A DNA stretch of 18,388 bases from Lachnospiraceae bacterium UBA7027 (GCA_002494135.1 DLBG01000117.1:1-18388), one strand, 5' to 3'; shown: positions 1 through 6,325, counted from the first letter of the stretch. Made by a program: numbers and translations. Notes: generated from the letters alone by a model not told the origin.

Positions 1-128
1 GCCGGATTAAAATATTCGAGTTTTACAAGAATCGTAGCCTTTAAGTCGAGTTCCTTTTCAATATTGGTCACCTCAACCAGCGGTGTGTTTCCGATTAATC
101 CCAGTGTTCCTTTGTAAATGTTTGCCAT
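1..128 (-). CDS. cysK: Cysteine synthase, N-terminal part (cut by window edge)
   Basis: The first 42 codons read MANIYKGTLGLIGNTPLVEV and onward, containing the LIGNTPLV signature found at the start of O-acetylserine sulfhydrylases (PLP fold type II), which make cysteine from O-acetylserine and sulfide. The gene runs off the left edge, so the catalytic lysine and most of the enzyme are not visible. A GAAGGG ribosome binding site sits about 8 bases before the ATG. It lies 64 bases downstream of metY on the same strand with no terminator between, so it is probably co-transcribed and subject to the same leader. A cystathionine beta-synthase-type paralogue cannot be fully excluded from the N-terminus alone. 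Confidence 0.88.
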   Translation of the reverse strand, partial: MANIYKGTLGLIGNTPLVEVTNIEKELDLKATILVKLEYFNP

Positions 129-192
129 GATTTTACCCTTCTTTCATTCGTATTTTTTTGTCCGTTTCCGTATCTATTCAATAAATTCGTAC

Positions 193-1479
193 TCAGCCCT
201 TCACTGCAGCAAAACCTGCTTCCAGATCGGCGATAATATCATCAATATGCTCCGTACCGATGGAAAGACGGATGGTTCCCTGCGTAATACCCTGATCAAG
301 AAGTTCTTCATCGGTAAGCTGGGAATGTGTGGTAGAAGCCGGATGAATTACAAGGCTCTTTACATCCGCTACATTCGCAAGCAGGGAGAAGATTTTCAAA
401 TTGTCGATAAACTTCCATGCTTCCTCACGACCGCCCTTGATTTCAAAGGTAAAGATGGATCCGCCGCCGTTGGGGAAGAATCTTTCGTAAACTTCATGAT
501 CCGGATGATCCGGTAAGGAAGGATGGTTTACCTTCTCTACCAGGGGATGGTTATTTAAAAATTCCACAACTTTTTTGGTATTCTCCACATGTCTTTCAAG
601 ACGAAGCGATAAGGTTTCCACGCCCTGTAAAAGAAGGAATGCGTTGAACGGAGAAATGGTTGCTCCGGTATCTCTTAAAAGAATGGCACGGATATAGGTT
701 ACGAAAGCTGCAGGTCCCACAACATCATAGAAGGATACTCCGTGATAGCTGGGGTTCGGTGCCGCAATGTTCGGATATTTACCGCTTGCCTTCCAGTCAA
801 ACTTTCCGGCCTCAACAATTATACCACCCAACGTGGTTCCGTGACCACCAATGAATTTGGTTGCGGAATGAACCACGATGTCAGCTCCGTGCTCAATGGG
901 ACGAATCAGATAAGGAGTACCGAAGGTATTATCGATTACCAGGGGCAGACCGTGCTTATGAGCGATTTCGGCAATGGCATCAATATCCGGAATATCACTG
1001 TTGGGATTTCCGAGGGTTTCAAGATAGATGGCTCTGGTATTATCTTTGATTGCGCCTTCCACCTCGGAGAGATTGTGTGCATCCACAAAAGTAGTCTCGA
1101 TACCGTACTGCGGAAGAGTGTGTGCGAGGAGGTTGTAACTTCCGCCGTAGATGGTTTTCTGAGCCACGATGTGACCGCCGTTTGCTGCAAGTGCTTCAAT
1201 GGTATAGGTAATGGCTGCAGCGCCGGATGCAAGTGCAAGAGCCGCGCTTCCGCCTTCCAGTGCTGCCAGTCTCTTTTCCAGCACATCCTGCGTGGAATTG
1301 GTAAGTCTTCCGTAAATGTTTCCGGCATCTGCCAGACCGAAACGGTCTGCGGCATGTTTGCTGTTATGGAAGACATAGGAAGTGGTCTGATAAATGGGAA
1401 CCGCTCTGGAATCCGTAGCGGGATCTGCCTGTTCCTGTCCGACGTGTAACTGTAATGTTTCAAACTTATAATTGCTCAT
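193..1479 (-). CDS. metY: O-acetylhomoserine sulfhydrylase (aminocarboxypropyltransferase)
   Basis: This 428-residue protein belongs to the Cys/Met-metabolism PLP-dependent family. It makes homocysteine from O-acetylhomoserine and sulfide in the cytoplasm. Family marks are the N-terminal FETLQLHVGQ, the YGRLTNSTQDVLEKRLAALEGG region (about 56-77), the substrate/PLP segment NPNSDIPDI (158-166), VIDNTFGTPY (181-190), and the PLP lysine K208 in HSATKFIGGHGTT. The length and the stretch between the PLP lysine and the C-terminus fit MetY better than the shorter cystathionine gamma-synthase or lyase (about 380-400 residues). The start is supported by AAAGGAG spaced about 8 bases from the ATG. It is followed by cysK and preceded by a long leader with a Cys-rich ORF and an intrinsic terminator. 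Confidence 0.94.
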   Translation of the reverse strand: MSNYKFETLQLHVGQEQADPATDSRAVPIYQTTSYVFHNSKHAADRFGLADAGNIYGRLTNSTQDVLEKRLAALEGGSAALALASGAAAITYTIEALAANGGHIVAQKTIYGGSYNLLAHTLPQYGIETTFVDAHNLSEVEGAIKDNTRAIYLETLGNPNSDIPDIDAIAEIAHKHGLPLVIDNTFGTPYLIRPIEHGADIVVHSATKFIGGHGTTLGGIIVEAGKFDWKASGKYPNIAAPNPSYHGVSFYDVVGPAAFVTYIRAILLRDTGATISPFNAFLLLQGVETLSLRLERHVENTKKVVEFLNNHPLVEKVNHPSLPDHPDHEVYERFFPNGGGSIFTFEIKGGREEAWKFIDNLKIFSLLANVADVKSLVIHPASTTHSQLTDEELLDQGITQGTIRLSIGTEHIDDIIADLEAGFAAVKG

Positions 1480-1629
1480 GATTTAATTCTCCTTTATTCT
1501 GTGATTCTCTGTTTTCTGTCTTTATTATTTACTGTTTTTCGTTATTTGCTGTTTTCTGTTGTTTTCCTGATTCGTACTTCTTCGGTCTGCTTCGGGCGGT
1601 CATTTCAGACCGTCCCGGAAATCCCGAAT
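1480..1629 (-). other. A-rich untranslated leader between terminator and metY
   Basis: This 150-base stretch carries no gene. In the metY transcript its first part can form two competing hairpins: CGGTC/GACCG (loop TGAAAT), or GGTCTG with CAGACC further downstream. The second half, up to the Shine-Dalgarno, is strikingly A-rich with repeated ACAG motifs. The 11-mer ACAGAAAACAG occurs exactly twice (plus-strand 1509-1519 and 1549-1559), with a shorter copy between. It looks unstructured. A role in keeping the ribosome binding site open or in RNA stability is only a guess. Confidence 0.5.
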
Positions 1630-1661
1630 AAAAAAGCCCGGGAGTTTCCGTTCTCCCGGGC
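1630..1661 (-). terminator. Intrinsic terminator inside the metY leader (attenuator)
   Basis: Read on the minus strand, the 9-bp perfect stem GCCCGGGAG / CTCCCGGGC (1661-1653 with 1644-1636) with an 8-base loop is followed at once by TTTTTT (1635-1630). It stands about 150 bases before the metY start and 29 bases after the stop of the leader ORF, so it would stop transcription before metY unless prevented from folding. There is no T-run on the plus-strand side, so it acts in the metY direction only. Confidence 0.9.
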
Positions 1662-1745
1662 AAAGGTCCAAAGTGTACACTCACACTTTTTCAGGGGCGC
1701 ATTCGAAGACACTCAAATGCCCCGGCCTTTTCATTTGCCCGGGAG
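1653..1745 (-). promoter_or_regulatory. Candidate antiterminator pairing of the metY attenuator
   Basis: CTCCCGGGC, the terminator's 3' arm, is repeated exactly at 1745-1737 inside the leader ORF (codons 20-22). It can therefore pair with the terminator's 5' arm (1661-1653) and stop the terminator from forming. A ribosome paused on the two Cys codons (1762-1757) would leave this copy just free. Competing local folds in the leader are CAAATG/CATTTG (1737-1732 with 1719-1714), GGGG/CCCC around codons 27-36, and ACACTCAA (codons 6-8) with TTGAGTGT (1716-1709). The pairings are visible in the sequence. The switching mechanism is inferred. Confidence 0.65.
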
Positions 1746-1801
1746 TCCTGCATTCGACAACACATCCATGTATGCAATTGAGTGTTTCTCTGATTGCTCA
1801 T
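1691..1801 (-). CDS. Cys-rich leader peptide upstream of metY (36 aa)
   Basis: A short ORF, starting MSNQRNTQLHTWMCCRMQ, ends with TGA 29 bases before the attenuator stem. It has a proper ribosome binding site (AGAGG, 6 bases before ATG) and lies about 47 bases from the predicted transcription start. It carries tandem Cys codons (14-15, both TGT), a third Cys at 31, and Met at 13, 17 and 34, the end products of the pathway downstream. The C-terminal half encodes the RNA pairing segments. By analogy with known leader peptides (trp, his; Cys-rich upstream ORFs of mycobacterial sulfur genes) it should stall when Cys-tRNA is scarce and permit read-through into metY-cysK. No function as a free peptide is evident. 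Firmicutes usually control this step by T-box, S-box or CymR, so this is unusual. Confidence 0.75.
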   Translation of the reverse strand: MSNQRNTQLHTWMCCRMQDSRANEKAGAFECLRMRP

Positions 1802-1854
1802 CTTACGCCTCTTTTTGTTAATCAAGGAAGTTTTATGCTTAAAACGTTGTACAC

Positions 1855-1883
1855 ACTCTAACACCATTTACCTACCGTGTCAA
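1855..1883 (-). promoter_or_regulatory. Promoter of the leader-metY-cysK operon
   Basis: On the minus strand a perfect -35 TTGACA (1883-1878) and a -10 TAGAGT (1860-1855) are separated by exactly 17 bases. The start of transcription would be near 1848, giving a 5' leader of about 370 bases before metY. The -35 lies inside an ACCTA/TAGGT dyad, so a bound regulator would block it. Confidence 0.8.
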
Positions 1884-1888
1884 TAGGT
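1870..1888. promoter_or_regulatory. Candidate Rrf2 operator over the metY promoter
   Basis: The inverted repeat ACCTA-n9-TAGGT (1870-1874 and 1884-1888) encloses the -35 hexamer of the metY promoter. The same half-site occurs in the promoter of the divergent Rrf2 gene. Assignment to that regulator is inferred from position and repetition. The two dyads differ in spacing (9 and 17 bases between the 5-base arms), so the true motif may be a different grouping of these half-sites. Confidence 0.5.
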
Positions 1889-1915
1889 TTTTTATTTTTT
1901 TTAAAACTTTATTTC

Positions 1916-1949
1916 TTGATTTACCTATTCACCCTGCGATATAATAGGT
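1916..1949 (+). promoter_or_regulatory. Promoter and candidate operator of the Rrf2 gene
   Basis: The plus strand has -35 TTGATT (1916-1921), an 18-base spacer and a perfect -10 TATAAT (1940-1945). The inverted repeat ACCTATT / AATAGGT (1923-1929 and 1943-1949) fills the spacer and overlaps the -10, which suggests autorepression. Start of transcription would be near 1952, leaving a leader of about 48 bases. Confidence 0.65.
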
Positions 1950-1999
1950 AAAACATTGATTTCGATATATTTTTTCACATGTATAAGGGAGAACAGATC

Positions 2000-2404
2000 A
2001 TGATTTCAACGAAAGGACGTTACGCAATCCGCGTCATGCTGGATTTGGCCGAAAACGACACCGGCAGCTACATCCCGCTAAAGGACATAGCTGCCAGACA
2101 GGCGATATCAAAAAAATATTTGGAAATTATCGTAAAAGATATGGTAACCGGCGGACTCATCACCGGAACCAGCGGCAAAGGCGGCGGTTACAAATTATGC
2201 CGCAAGCCTGAGGATTATCCGTTGGGAGAGATTATTGAACTGATGGAAGGAACCCTCTCCCCCGTGGCCTGCCTCGCGGACAAATCGAATGACTGTCCGA
2301 GAAAGGCGGCCTGCCAGACGCTTCCTCTCTGGGTTGAATATGATAATATGGTTCATGACTTTTTCTACGGCAAGAAGTTAAGTGATTTAATCCGCAAGCC
2401 CTGA
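2000..2404 (+). CDS. Rrf2-family transcriptional regulator (CymR/IscR-like)
   Basis: This 134-residue protein begins MISTKGRYAIRVMLDLAEN, the classical Rrf2 N-terminus, followed by the winged helix (KDIAARQAISKKYLEIIVKDM, GTSGKGGGYKL). The ATG at 2000 is chosen over an in-frame ATG at 1979 because GGGAG lies about 8 bases before it and family proteins start there. Three cysteines, C91-x7-C99-x5-C105, match the place where IscR-like members hold an Fe-S cluster; B. subtilis CymR lacks such a set. Divergent position from metY-cysK and shared dyads suggest it controls cysteine synthesis, as CymR does (working with CysK) in Bacillus. Whether it senses Fe-S status, cysteine supply or both cannot be read from the sequence. 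Confidence 0.9.
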   Translation: MISTKGRYAIRVMLDLAENDTGSYIPLKDIAARQAISKKYLEIIVKDMVTGGLITGTSGKGGGYKLCRKPEDYPLGEIIELMEGTLSPVACLADKSNDCPRKAACQTLPLWVEYDNMVHDFFYGKKLSDLIRKP

Positions 2405-2422
2405 TACGGGCTTGCGTTTTTT
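2393..2422 (+). terminator. Intrinsic terminator of the Rrf2 gene
   Basis: The 9-bp perfect stem CGCAAGCCC / GGGCTTGCG (2393-2401 and 2408-2416) has loop TGATAC and is followed by TTTTTT. The stop codon TGA (2402-2404) sits in the hairpin loop, so the last codons form the 5' arm. No T-run follows on the minus strand, so it is not an efficient terminator for the convergent DUF4097 gene. Confidence 0.88.
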
Positions 2423-2455
2423 CACTTCAGCGTTTTTTATTTATTCCGGCGATTT

Positions 2456-3337
2456 TTATTCACTCCGGCTTTTTTTATACTCTCCGCCCTTCTTTTCGCC
2501 GTTTACTTCGATTTCACCCATTTCCATGGAAAGATCCAGCTTTGCCTTGTCGATGTTTTCGGAATCTACGCGAATCTGTCCTAAGCTGGTCTTGATTTGC
2601 AGATTCTCAAAATTACCGTCAACAACCACTTCCCCGAGATCGGAACTTAAGTCTCCGTCGGTAAAATCGGATTCGTCAAACCGGATGCTTCCCATGCTTC
2701 CCTCGGCTTTCACCGTATCCAGAGTGCTGTCGTTTACTTCCAACGTGCCTGCGGAAACCTTAAACTCGGCATCCTTTAAGGCAGACTTTTCCACAAGGAT
2801 CCTTCCGGCATCCGCCGAAATATCTGCGAAATCAGCCGTAATCCGGTTTAATTCCACATTGCAGGCATCGCTGTCGATTTTAATTTTGTCGAAAACACGA
2901 TTATTTAATACAATGTTTCCGGCATCGACGTCCAAATCGATTTTACTTAAATCGCTTTCCTCCGGAACAACAATCGTAAGTTTGGTATCAACGGTCTGAA
3001 TCCCTTTCTTGTGGATGCGAAGGAAGTTATTGTTGTAATTGTTCTTACCGTGCACGGTAACCTTTAAGATACCGTTCTCCACCTTACCGGTTACGGTAAT
3101 ATTGGAAGGGTATGCATAGTCCACACGGTACTCGTCTCCCTCCACAATACTGAAATCGGCAATATCCGCCTGCATTTCGACTGCCTGAAACGGCTCCGTC
3201 TTAACAGAGTCCCTGACAATATCCGGGTTGCCGAACAAGCCGCCGATTCTGCCGAATCTTCTTGCACCGAACAATCCGACAACACAAATGGTAATCGTAA
3301 TAATTGTAATCAGATATATGGTTTTAAATGTTTTCAT
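2456..3337 (-). CDS. DUF4097-type repeat protein, membrane anchored
   Basis: This 293-residue protein has an N-terminal hydrophobic segment (about residues 6-25) preceded by lysines, which suggests a signal anchor and an extracytoplasmic body. From about residue 50 it is built of degenerate repeats of about 20 residues with alternating hydrophobic strands (for example DVDAGNIVLNN, SADAGRILVEKS, SSDLGEVVVDG, TSLGQIRVDS). This is the pattern of the DUF4097 'putative adhesin' beta-solenoid. The tail is charged. It has a good ribosome binding site (AGGAGAGG) and follows the HAAS-like gene by 12 bases. The trio padR, HAAS/DUF1700-like and DUF4097 is common in Firmicutes, and its exact role is unsettled; envelope stress sensing is a plausible guess. 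Confidence 0.85.
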   Translation of the reverse strand: MKTFKTIYLITIITITICVVGLFGARRFGRIGGLFGNPDIVRDSVKTEPFQAVEMQADIADFSIVEGDEYRVDYAYPSNITVTGKVENGILKVTVHGKNNYNNNFLRIHKKGIQTVDTKLTIVVPEESDLSKIDLDVDAGNIVLNNRVFDKIKIDSDACNVELNRITADFADISADAGRILVEKSALKDAEFKVSAGTLEVNDSTLDTVKAEGSMGSIRFDESDFTDGDLSSDLGEVVVDGNFENLQIKTSLGQIRVDSENIDKAKLDLSMEMGEIEVNGEKKGGEYKKSRSE

Positions 3338-3349
3338 AGTAAACCTCTC

Positions 3350-4420
3350 CTATTCTGTCAGATTTCTGCTCAGTACACCGTGAAGGATTCCGGCTACCGG
3401 CCAGATAAACCAGGTAAGTCCCCATTTAAAGGTGATGAAACTCGAGCAAAGATACAGACAAATTACCGTGGGCCAGTAAAGATCCATAAAGCATTCCGCT
3501 GCGGGACTGATGTATTTGATTTCCTGTTTCTTCTCTACGCTCTTTTCCACGTTTTCTCCGAACCGTTCCATTTCTCCGGCAAAGCGATCTGCCGCATCTT
3601 CTACGGTACCTTCCGCCGAATTCTGCGCTTTGTAAGAAGCCTTCATGGTTCCCTTTTTGTTAAGATCCAGCAGTTTTTTGTAAGATCTTCTTCTGTCGTT
3701 GGCATGATTTAAAAGGAAGACACCGACTGCTATGAAAAGGAAAAAGAAGATTCCTCCCAGCATATCGCCGTAACCGCTGAACTCGTCGAAGACCGCCGCA
3801 GGAAGCCAGGATCCCGCACAGCAGACAATACCGCAAATCAGTTCCGCCGTATAACTTCCGTAAAAACGTTCCTGCTCATCCGTCACATACTTCGTGGTAT
3901 CCATGGATAACGTGCAGGTTTCTCTTTTGATGAATGACCATTTTCTCTTTAGGGAAGCTGCATAGATGAAGAGACCCACTCCGATCATGATTGAAAGAAA
4001 CATGGTAACCGGTTCGAAAATATCCGGAATCCCGGACAAACCGGACTCGATCCAGATCGGAAATACCGGTGAAATAATACAGCATCCGATTGCAAGGCCA
4101 TTAAAAATCGAACGCCTGTTACGCATCTTAATGTATCCTGCTGCCTCTTCGGTCGTAAGCATGCGGTAAGATTTTTCCTGTGCCTCAGCCTTCTGTTCTT
4201 TGATTTCTTCTTCGAGTCCCAAAGCTTCCGCCAATTCGGAAAGATTCCCGAATTCGGAAATAACACTTCCGACAGCCTCATTCTCGCTTTTGCCCTCGGC
4301 AATGAGCTCAGTGTATTTATCTTCCATCATCTGTCCGAGTTCCTTTTTCGCACGTAACACGCCGGGTGTTCCGGGAAGATTTGCGAACATATTATCCAAA
4401 TAATTTTTTATCGCGTCCAT
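3350..4420 (-). CDS. HAAS/DUF1700-like multi-pass membrane protein
   Basis: In this 356-residue protein the first 75 residues form a soluble helical domain (MDAIKNYLDNMF, then ELGQMMEDKYTELIAEGKSE and AVGSVISEFGNLSELAEALG). This resembles the HAAS/DUF1700 or 'permease prefix' domain that usually accompanies PadR regulators. Around six hydrophobic segments follow (about 105-165 two, 195-250 two, 310-350 two), with a charged cytoplasmic stretch at about 255-305 (AEGTVEDAADRFAGEMERFG). It lies 13 bases after padR and 12 before the DUF4097 gene, so it belongs to one operon. No enzymatic motif is visible. A partner or target of PadR-linked membrane stress control is inferred from context only. Confidence 0.8.
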   Translation of the reverse strand: MDAIKNYLDNMFANLPGTPGVLRAKKELGQMMEDKYTELIAEGKSENEAVGSVISEFGNLSELAEALGLEEEIKEQKAEAQEKSYRMLTTEEAAGYIKMRNRRSIFNGLAIGCCIISPVFPIWIESGLSGIPDIFEPVTMFLSIMIGVGLFIYAASLKRKWSFIKRETCTLSMDTTKYVTDEQERFYGSYTAELICGIVCCAGSWLPAAVFDEFSGYGDMLGGIFFFLFIAVGVFLLNHANDRRRSYKKLLDLNKKGTMKASYKAQNSAEGTVEDAADRFAGEMERFGENVEKSVEKKQEIKYISPAAECFMDLYWPTVICLYLCSSFITFKWGLTWFIWPVAGILHGVLSRNLTE

Positions 4421-4433
4421 ACTATCTCCTTTG

Positions 4434-4772
4434 TCAGCGTTCGCCTGTCACGAACTTCTCAACAACTTCCTTGGTTAATTTCCATTCCTCACATTTGTTT
4501 TCGTAATATCTGATCCCTTCTTCGGTGATTCTGTAATAAGTCCTCTTCTTACCGGTGTCGGAAGCCTCCGATTCAAAGGATTCGATATACCCGTTCTTTT
4601 CCATTCGCGAGAAAGCGGAATACAATGTGGTTTCCTTGATGACATATTTACCGTCCGATAAGGTTTTTATCTGCTTGGATATTTCATATCCATAGGACGG
4701 CTGCTTAAGCAGCAGGTGAAGAATCATTGTATCGTTATATCCGCGAATGACATCGCTGCTGATTTCAATCAT
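4434..4772 (-). CDS. PadR-family transcriptional regulator
   Basis: This 112-residue protein has the PadR winged helix: MILHLLLKQPSYGYEISKQI, then KETTLYSAFSRMEKNGYIES and KKRTYYRITEEGIRYYE, which are the recognition helix and wing. The C-terminal helix is short, as in subfamily-2 PadR proteins. The start is preceded by AAAGGA. It is first gene of the padR/HAAS/DUF4097 operon. PadR proteins commonly repress their own operon, and the promoter upstream is full of repeated TGTCGT and TACAT/ATGTA motifs consistent with that. The ligand is unknown. Confidence 0.93.
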   Translation of the reverse strand: MIEISSDVIRGYNDTMILHLLLKQPSYGYEISKQIKTLSDGKYVIKETTLYSAFSRMEKNGYIESFESEASDTGKKRTYYRITEEGIRYYENKCEEWKLTKEVVEKFVTGER

Positions 4773-4836
4773 TCCGTTTCCTTTCCGAACCTCAAGAACG
4801 CGTCCGTCCTGTTTCGGTTCCCGTTTTTACTCCGAC

Positions 4837-4905
4837 TGTCGTTACTTTGTCTGTCGTTGCTACGACTATCGTAGTACATCTGTCGTAGTAAATGTATCAC
4901 GACAT
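4837..4905. promoter_or_regulatory. Cluster of operator-like repeats before padR
   Basis: Between the promoter and padR lie TGTCGTT (4837), TGTCGTT (4852), ATCGTAG (4868) and TGTCGTAG (4881) at 13-16 base spacing, plus the inverted ACGACAT (4899-4905). A perfect dyad CTACGA-CTA-TCGTAG occupies 4860-4874, and TACAT-n12-ATGTA (4875-4879 and 4892-4896) covers the -10. The TACAT/ATGTA dyad resembles known PadR operators in having ATGT/ACAT half-sites. The role of the TGTCGT series is unknown. Confidence 0.5.
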
Positions 4906-4919
4906 AAAATCCATGTCAA
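4891..4919 (-). promoter_or_regulatory. Promoter of the padR operon
   Basis: On the minus strand a perfect -35 TTGACA (4919-4914) is followed by a 17-base spacer and -10 TACATT (4896-4891). Transcription would start near 4884, giving a leader of about 110 bases that contains the repeated TGTCGT motifs. Confidence 0.7.
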
Positions 4920-4958
4920 CACTTTTTTGAAAATTCAATAATCACCCCGAAAAGCAAT

Positions 4959-4981
4959 AAAAAAAGCACGCCGCAGCGTGC
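4959..4981 (-). terminator. Terminator after the HAD phosphatase gene
   Basis: On the minus strand, GCACGC-TGCG-GCGTGC (4981-4966) is followed by TTTTTTT (4965-4959). It lies just after the stop of the HAD gene and closes the run of genes from 9343 to 4993, separating it from the padR promoter. Confidence 0.85.
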
Positions 4982-4992
4982 CTTGTATTTGA

Positions 4993-5799
4993 TTAAATGA
5001 GTTTTCGAATGGCTTCTCCCACTCCGTTATGATCATTGTCCGATGTAACCATTCTGCACATTTTAAGGATTTCCGCCTCCGCGTTCCCCATCGCAACCGG
5101 AAATCCGACCGCCTGCAGCATTGCTCTGTCGTTATCCGAATCCCCGATGCCGATAATTTCTTCCATGGGGATGCGAAGACGATTTGCAAGGATTTCCAGT
5201 CCGAATGCCTTACTGATTCCGGGGGCCGTCATCTCAAGAATTGTATTGCCTACCGTTGCAAAGCACAGGGGAAGATTTTTCAGTTCCTCAAAAGCGGCTT
5301 TTCTGTCGGCATTTGTCCGAAAATAGATATTCACCTTCGGTATGGAAATTCTGCCTGCCGCCTCCTTCGCCATATCTTCCACCAGAAGGGCAATTTCCGA
5401 AAACAGAGGCTGGTAAACGCCCATGTTGTAATCATCCATATGCGTCACCTGATCTTTTGAAACCGCAGAACCGACAGCAAGAAAATGCGTCATTCCGTCG
5501 TATTTTTTTGCCACGTTGCAGATTCGGACCGCATACTTTGATGCTATTTCCCGGCTGAAGATGACATGATCCTGTACAAAATCATACACAACGGCTCCGC
5601 TGCAGCAGATTCCGTAGCGGACACTCGGAAGCTCTTTTAAGTACGGTTTAATCTCAATTACCGCCCTGCCGGAGCAGTATACGGTTTCCACACCCTTCTT
5701 TGCGGCTTCTTCGATATCCCGGATTGTGCCCGGATGAAGCGTTTTATCGGATTTTAAAAGTGTGCCGTCCATATCCACGGCAACAAGTTTATAGCTCAT
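4993..5799 (-). CDS. Cof-type HAD-IIB family phosphatase
   Basis: This 268-residue protein has all four HAD motifs: DMDGTLL with nucleophile D9 and acid D11; S43 in YCSGR (motif II); K197 in PGISKAFGL (motif III); and GDSDND at 219-224 (motif IV). The cap between motifs II and III is the alpha/beta C2B type typical of Cof/YidA sugar-phosphate or nucleotide phosphatases. The start is supported by AAAAGGA. It follows the lipoprotein gene by 11 bases and ends at a terminator. The substrate cannot be predicted; Cof-type enzymes act on sugar phosphates, flavin mononucleotide or pyridoxal phosphate. Confidence 0.93.
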   Translation of the reverse strand: MSYKLVAVDMDGTLLKSDKTLHPGTIRDIEEAAKKGVETVYCSGRAVIEIKPYLKELPSVRYGICCSGAVVYDFVQDHVIFSREIASKYAVRICNVAKKYDGMTHFLAVGSAVSKDQVTHMDDYNMGVYQPLFSEIALLVEDMAKEAAGRISIPKVNIYFRTNADRKAAFEELKNLPLCFATVGNTILEMTAPGISKAFGLEILANRLRIPMEEIIGIGDSDNDRAMLQAVGFPVAMGNAEAEILKMCRMVTSDNDHNGVGEAIRKLI

Positions 5800-5810
5800 C
5801 TTATGTCCTT

Positions 5811-6278
5811 TTAATAAGTCGAGATATCAAACAGGATCGTATCTTTTCCGTTAAACAGGAAAGTATGCACGTCGCAATACCGGAAGAAATCAAAATCCAC
5901 ATCGTCATATTCATACCAGGTTTCCGAATAAAGCGGCTTGGTATCGATGTTTACCAGCGCCGGAAAAGACTGTGTGCTTTGCTTCCATGTATGCGTTTCA
6001 AAATACTCCCTGGCGAATCCCTCATCCAGCTTTAAAGTGCCGCGGTAACGCGGATCGGACGGACCGGCTCCCATATTCATGCCCATCACTTTGTTTACCA
6101 GGTATACACTTTCAAAGTCCGTCGTTTTCACGACATCGGGATTTGTAAGAACGATATTAAGCTTTGCTTTCTGAATCGGATACTGGGTCTGCTCCTGCGT
6201 CTGCCCACTGCATCCGGTAAACAGAAACAGACTAAAAATCATAAGCAGAATAATGACGGATGTGACTTTTTTTCTCAT
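5811..6278 (-). CDS. Small predicted lipoprotein, unknown function
   Basis: With the start at MRKKV, the protein has 155 residues. It begins with two lysines, a hydrophobic run (SVIILLMIFSLFLF) and the lipobox LFTGC, so it should be cleaved before Cys23 and lipid-anchored outside the membrane. The ATG at 6278 is chosen over an upstream in-frame one because AGGGGG lies about 8 bases before it and the signal peptide begins there. The mature part is acidic and aromatic towards the end (YEYDDVDFDFFRY) with no motif I recognise. It lies between mnmA and the HAD gene, 78 and 11 bases away, probably in the same transcript. Confidence 0.85.
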   Translation of the reverse strand: MRKKVTSVIILLMIFSLFLFTGCSGQTQEQTQYPIQKAKLNIVLTNPDVVKTTDFESVYLVNKVMGMNMGAGPSDPRYRGTLKLDEGFAREYFETHTWKQSTQSFPALVNIDTKPLYSETWYEYDDVDFDFFRYCDVHTFLFNGKDTILFDISTY

Positions 6279-6325
6279 AATGATTCCCCCTAAACCCTTT
6301 TCGGTTCTCAATCGGCTCATCGAAA

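Noticed and set aside
742..1449. Long plus-strand reading frame opposite metY
   Set aside because: It is a shadow of the metY coding strand: no family resemblance, no ribosome binding site, and metY is clearly the real gene.
1620..1850. SAM-I, lysine or cobalamin riboswitch, or T-box, as explanation for the metY leader
   Set aside because: None of the core consensus elements is present on either strand (no S-box core, no T-box TGGTACCGCG-like sequence, no lysine-core GCCGAAG). The leader ORF with Cys codons explains the structure better.
4769..4879. 36-codon minus-strand ORF starting MYYDSRSND and ending in ATGA overlap with padR
   Set aside because: It has no Shine-Dalgarno, its ATG lies about 5 bases from the predicted transcription start, and its repeats only mirror the TGTCGT DNA repeats. 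An operator array is the simpler reading, although the ATGA overlap is striking.
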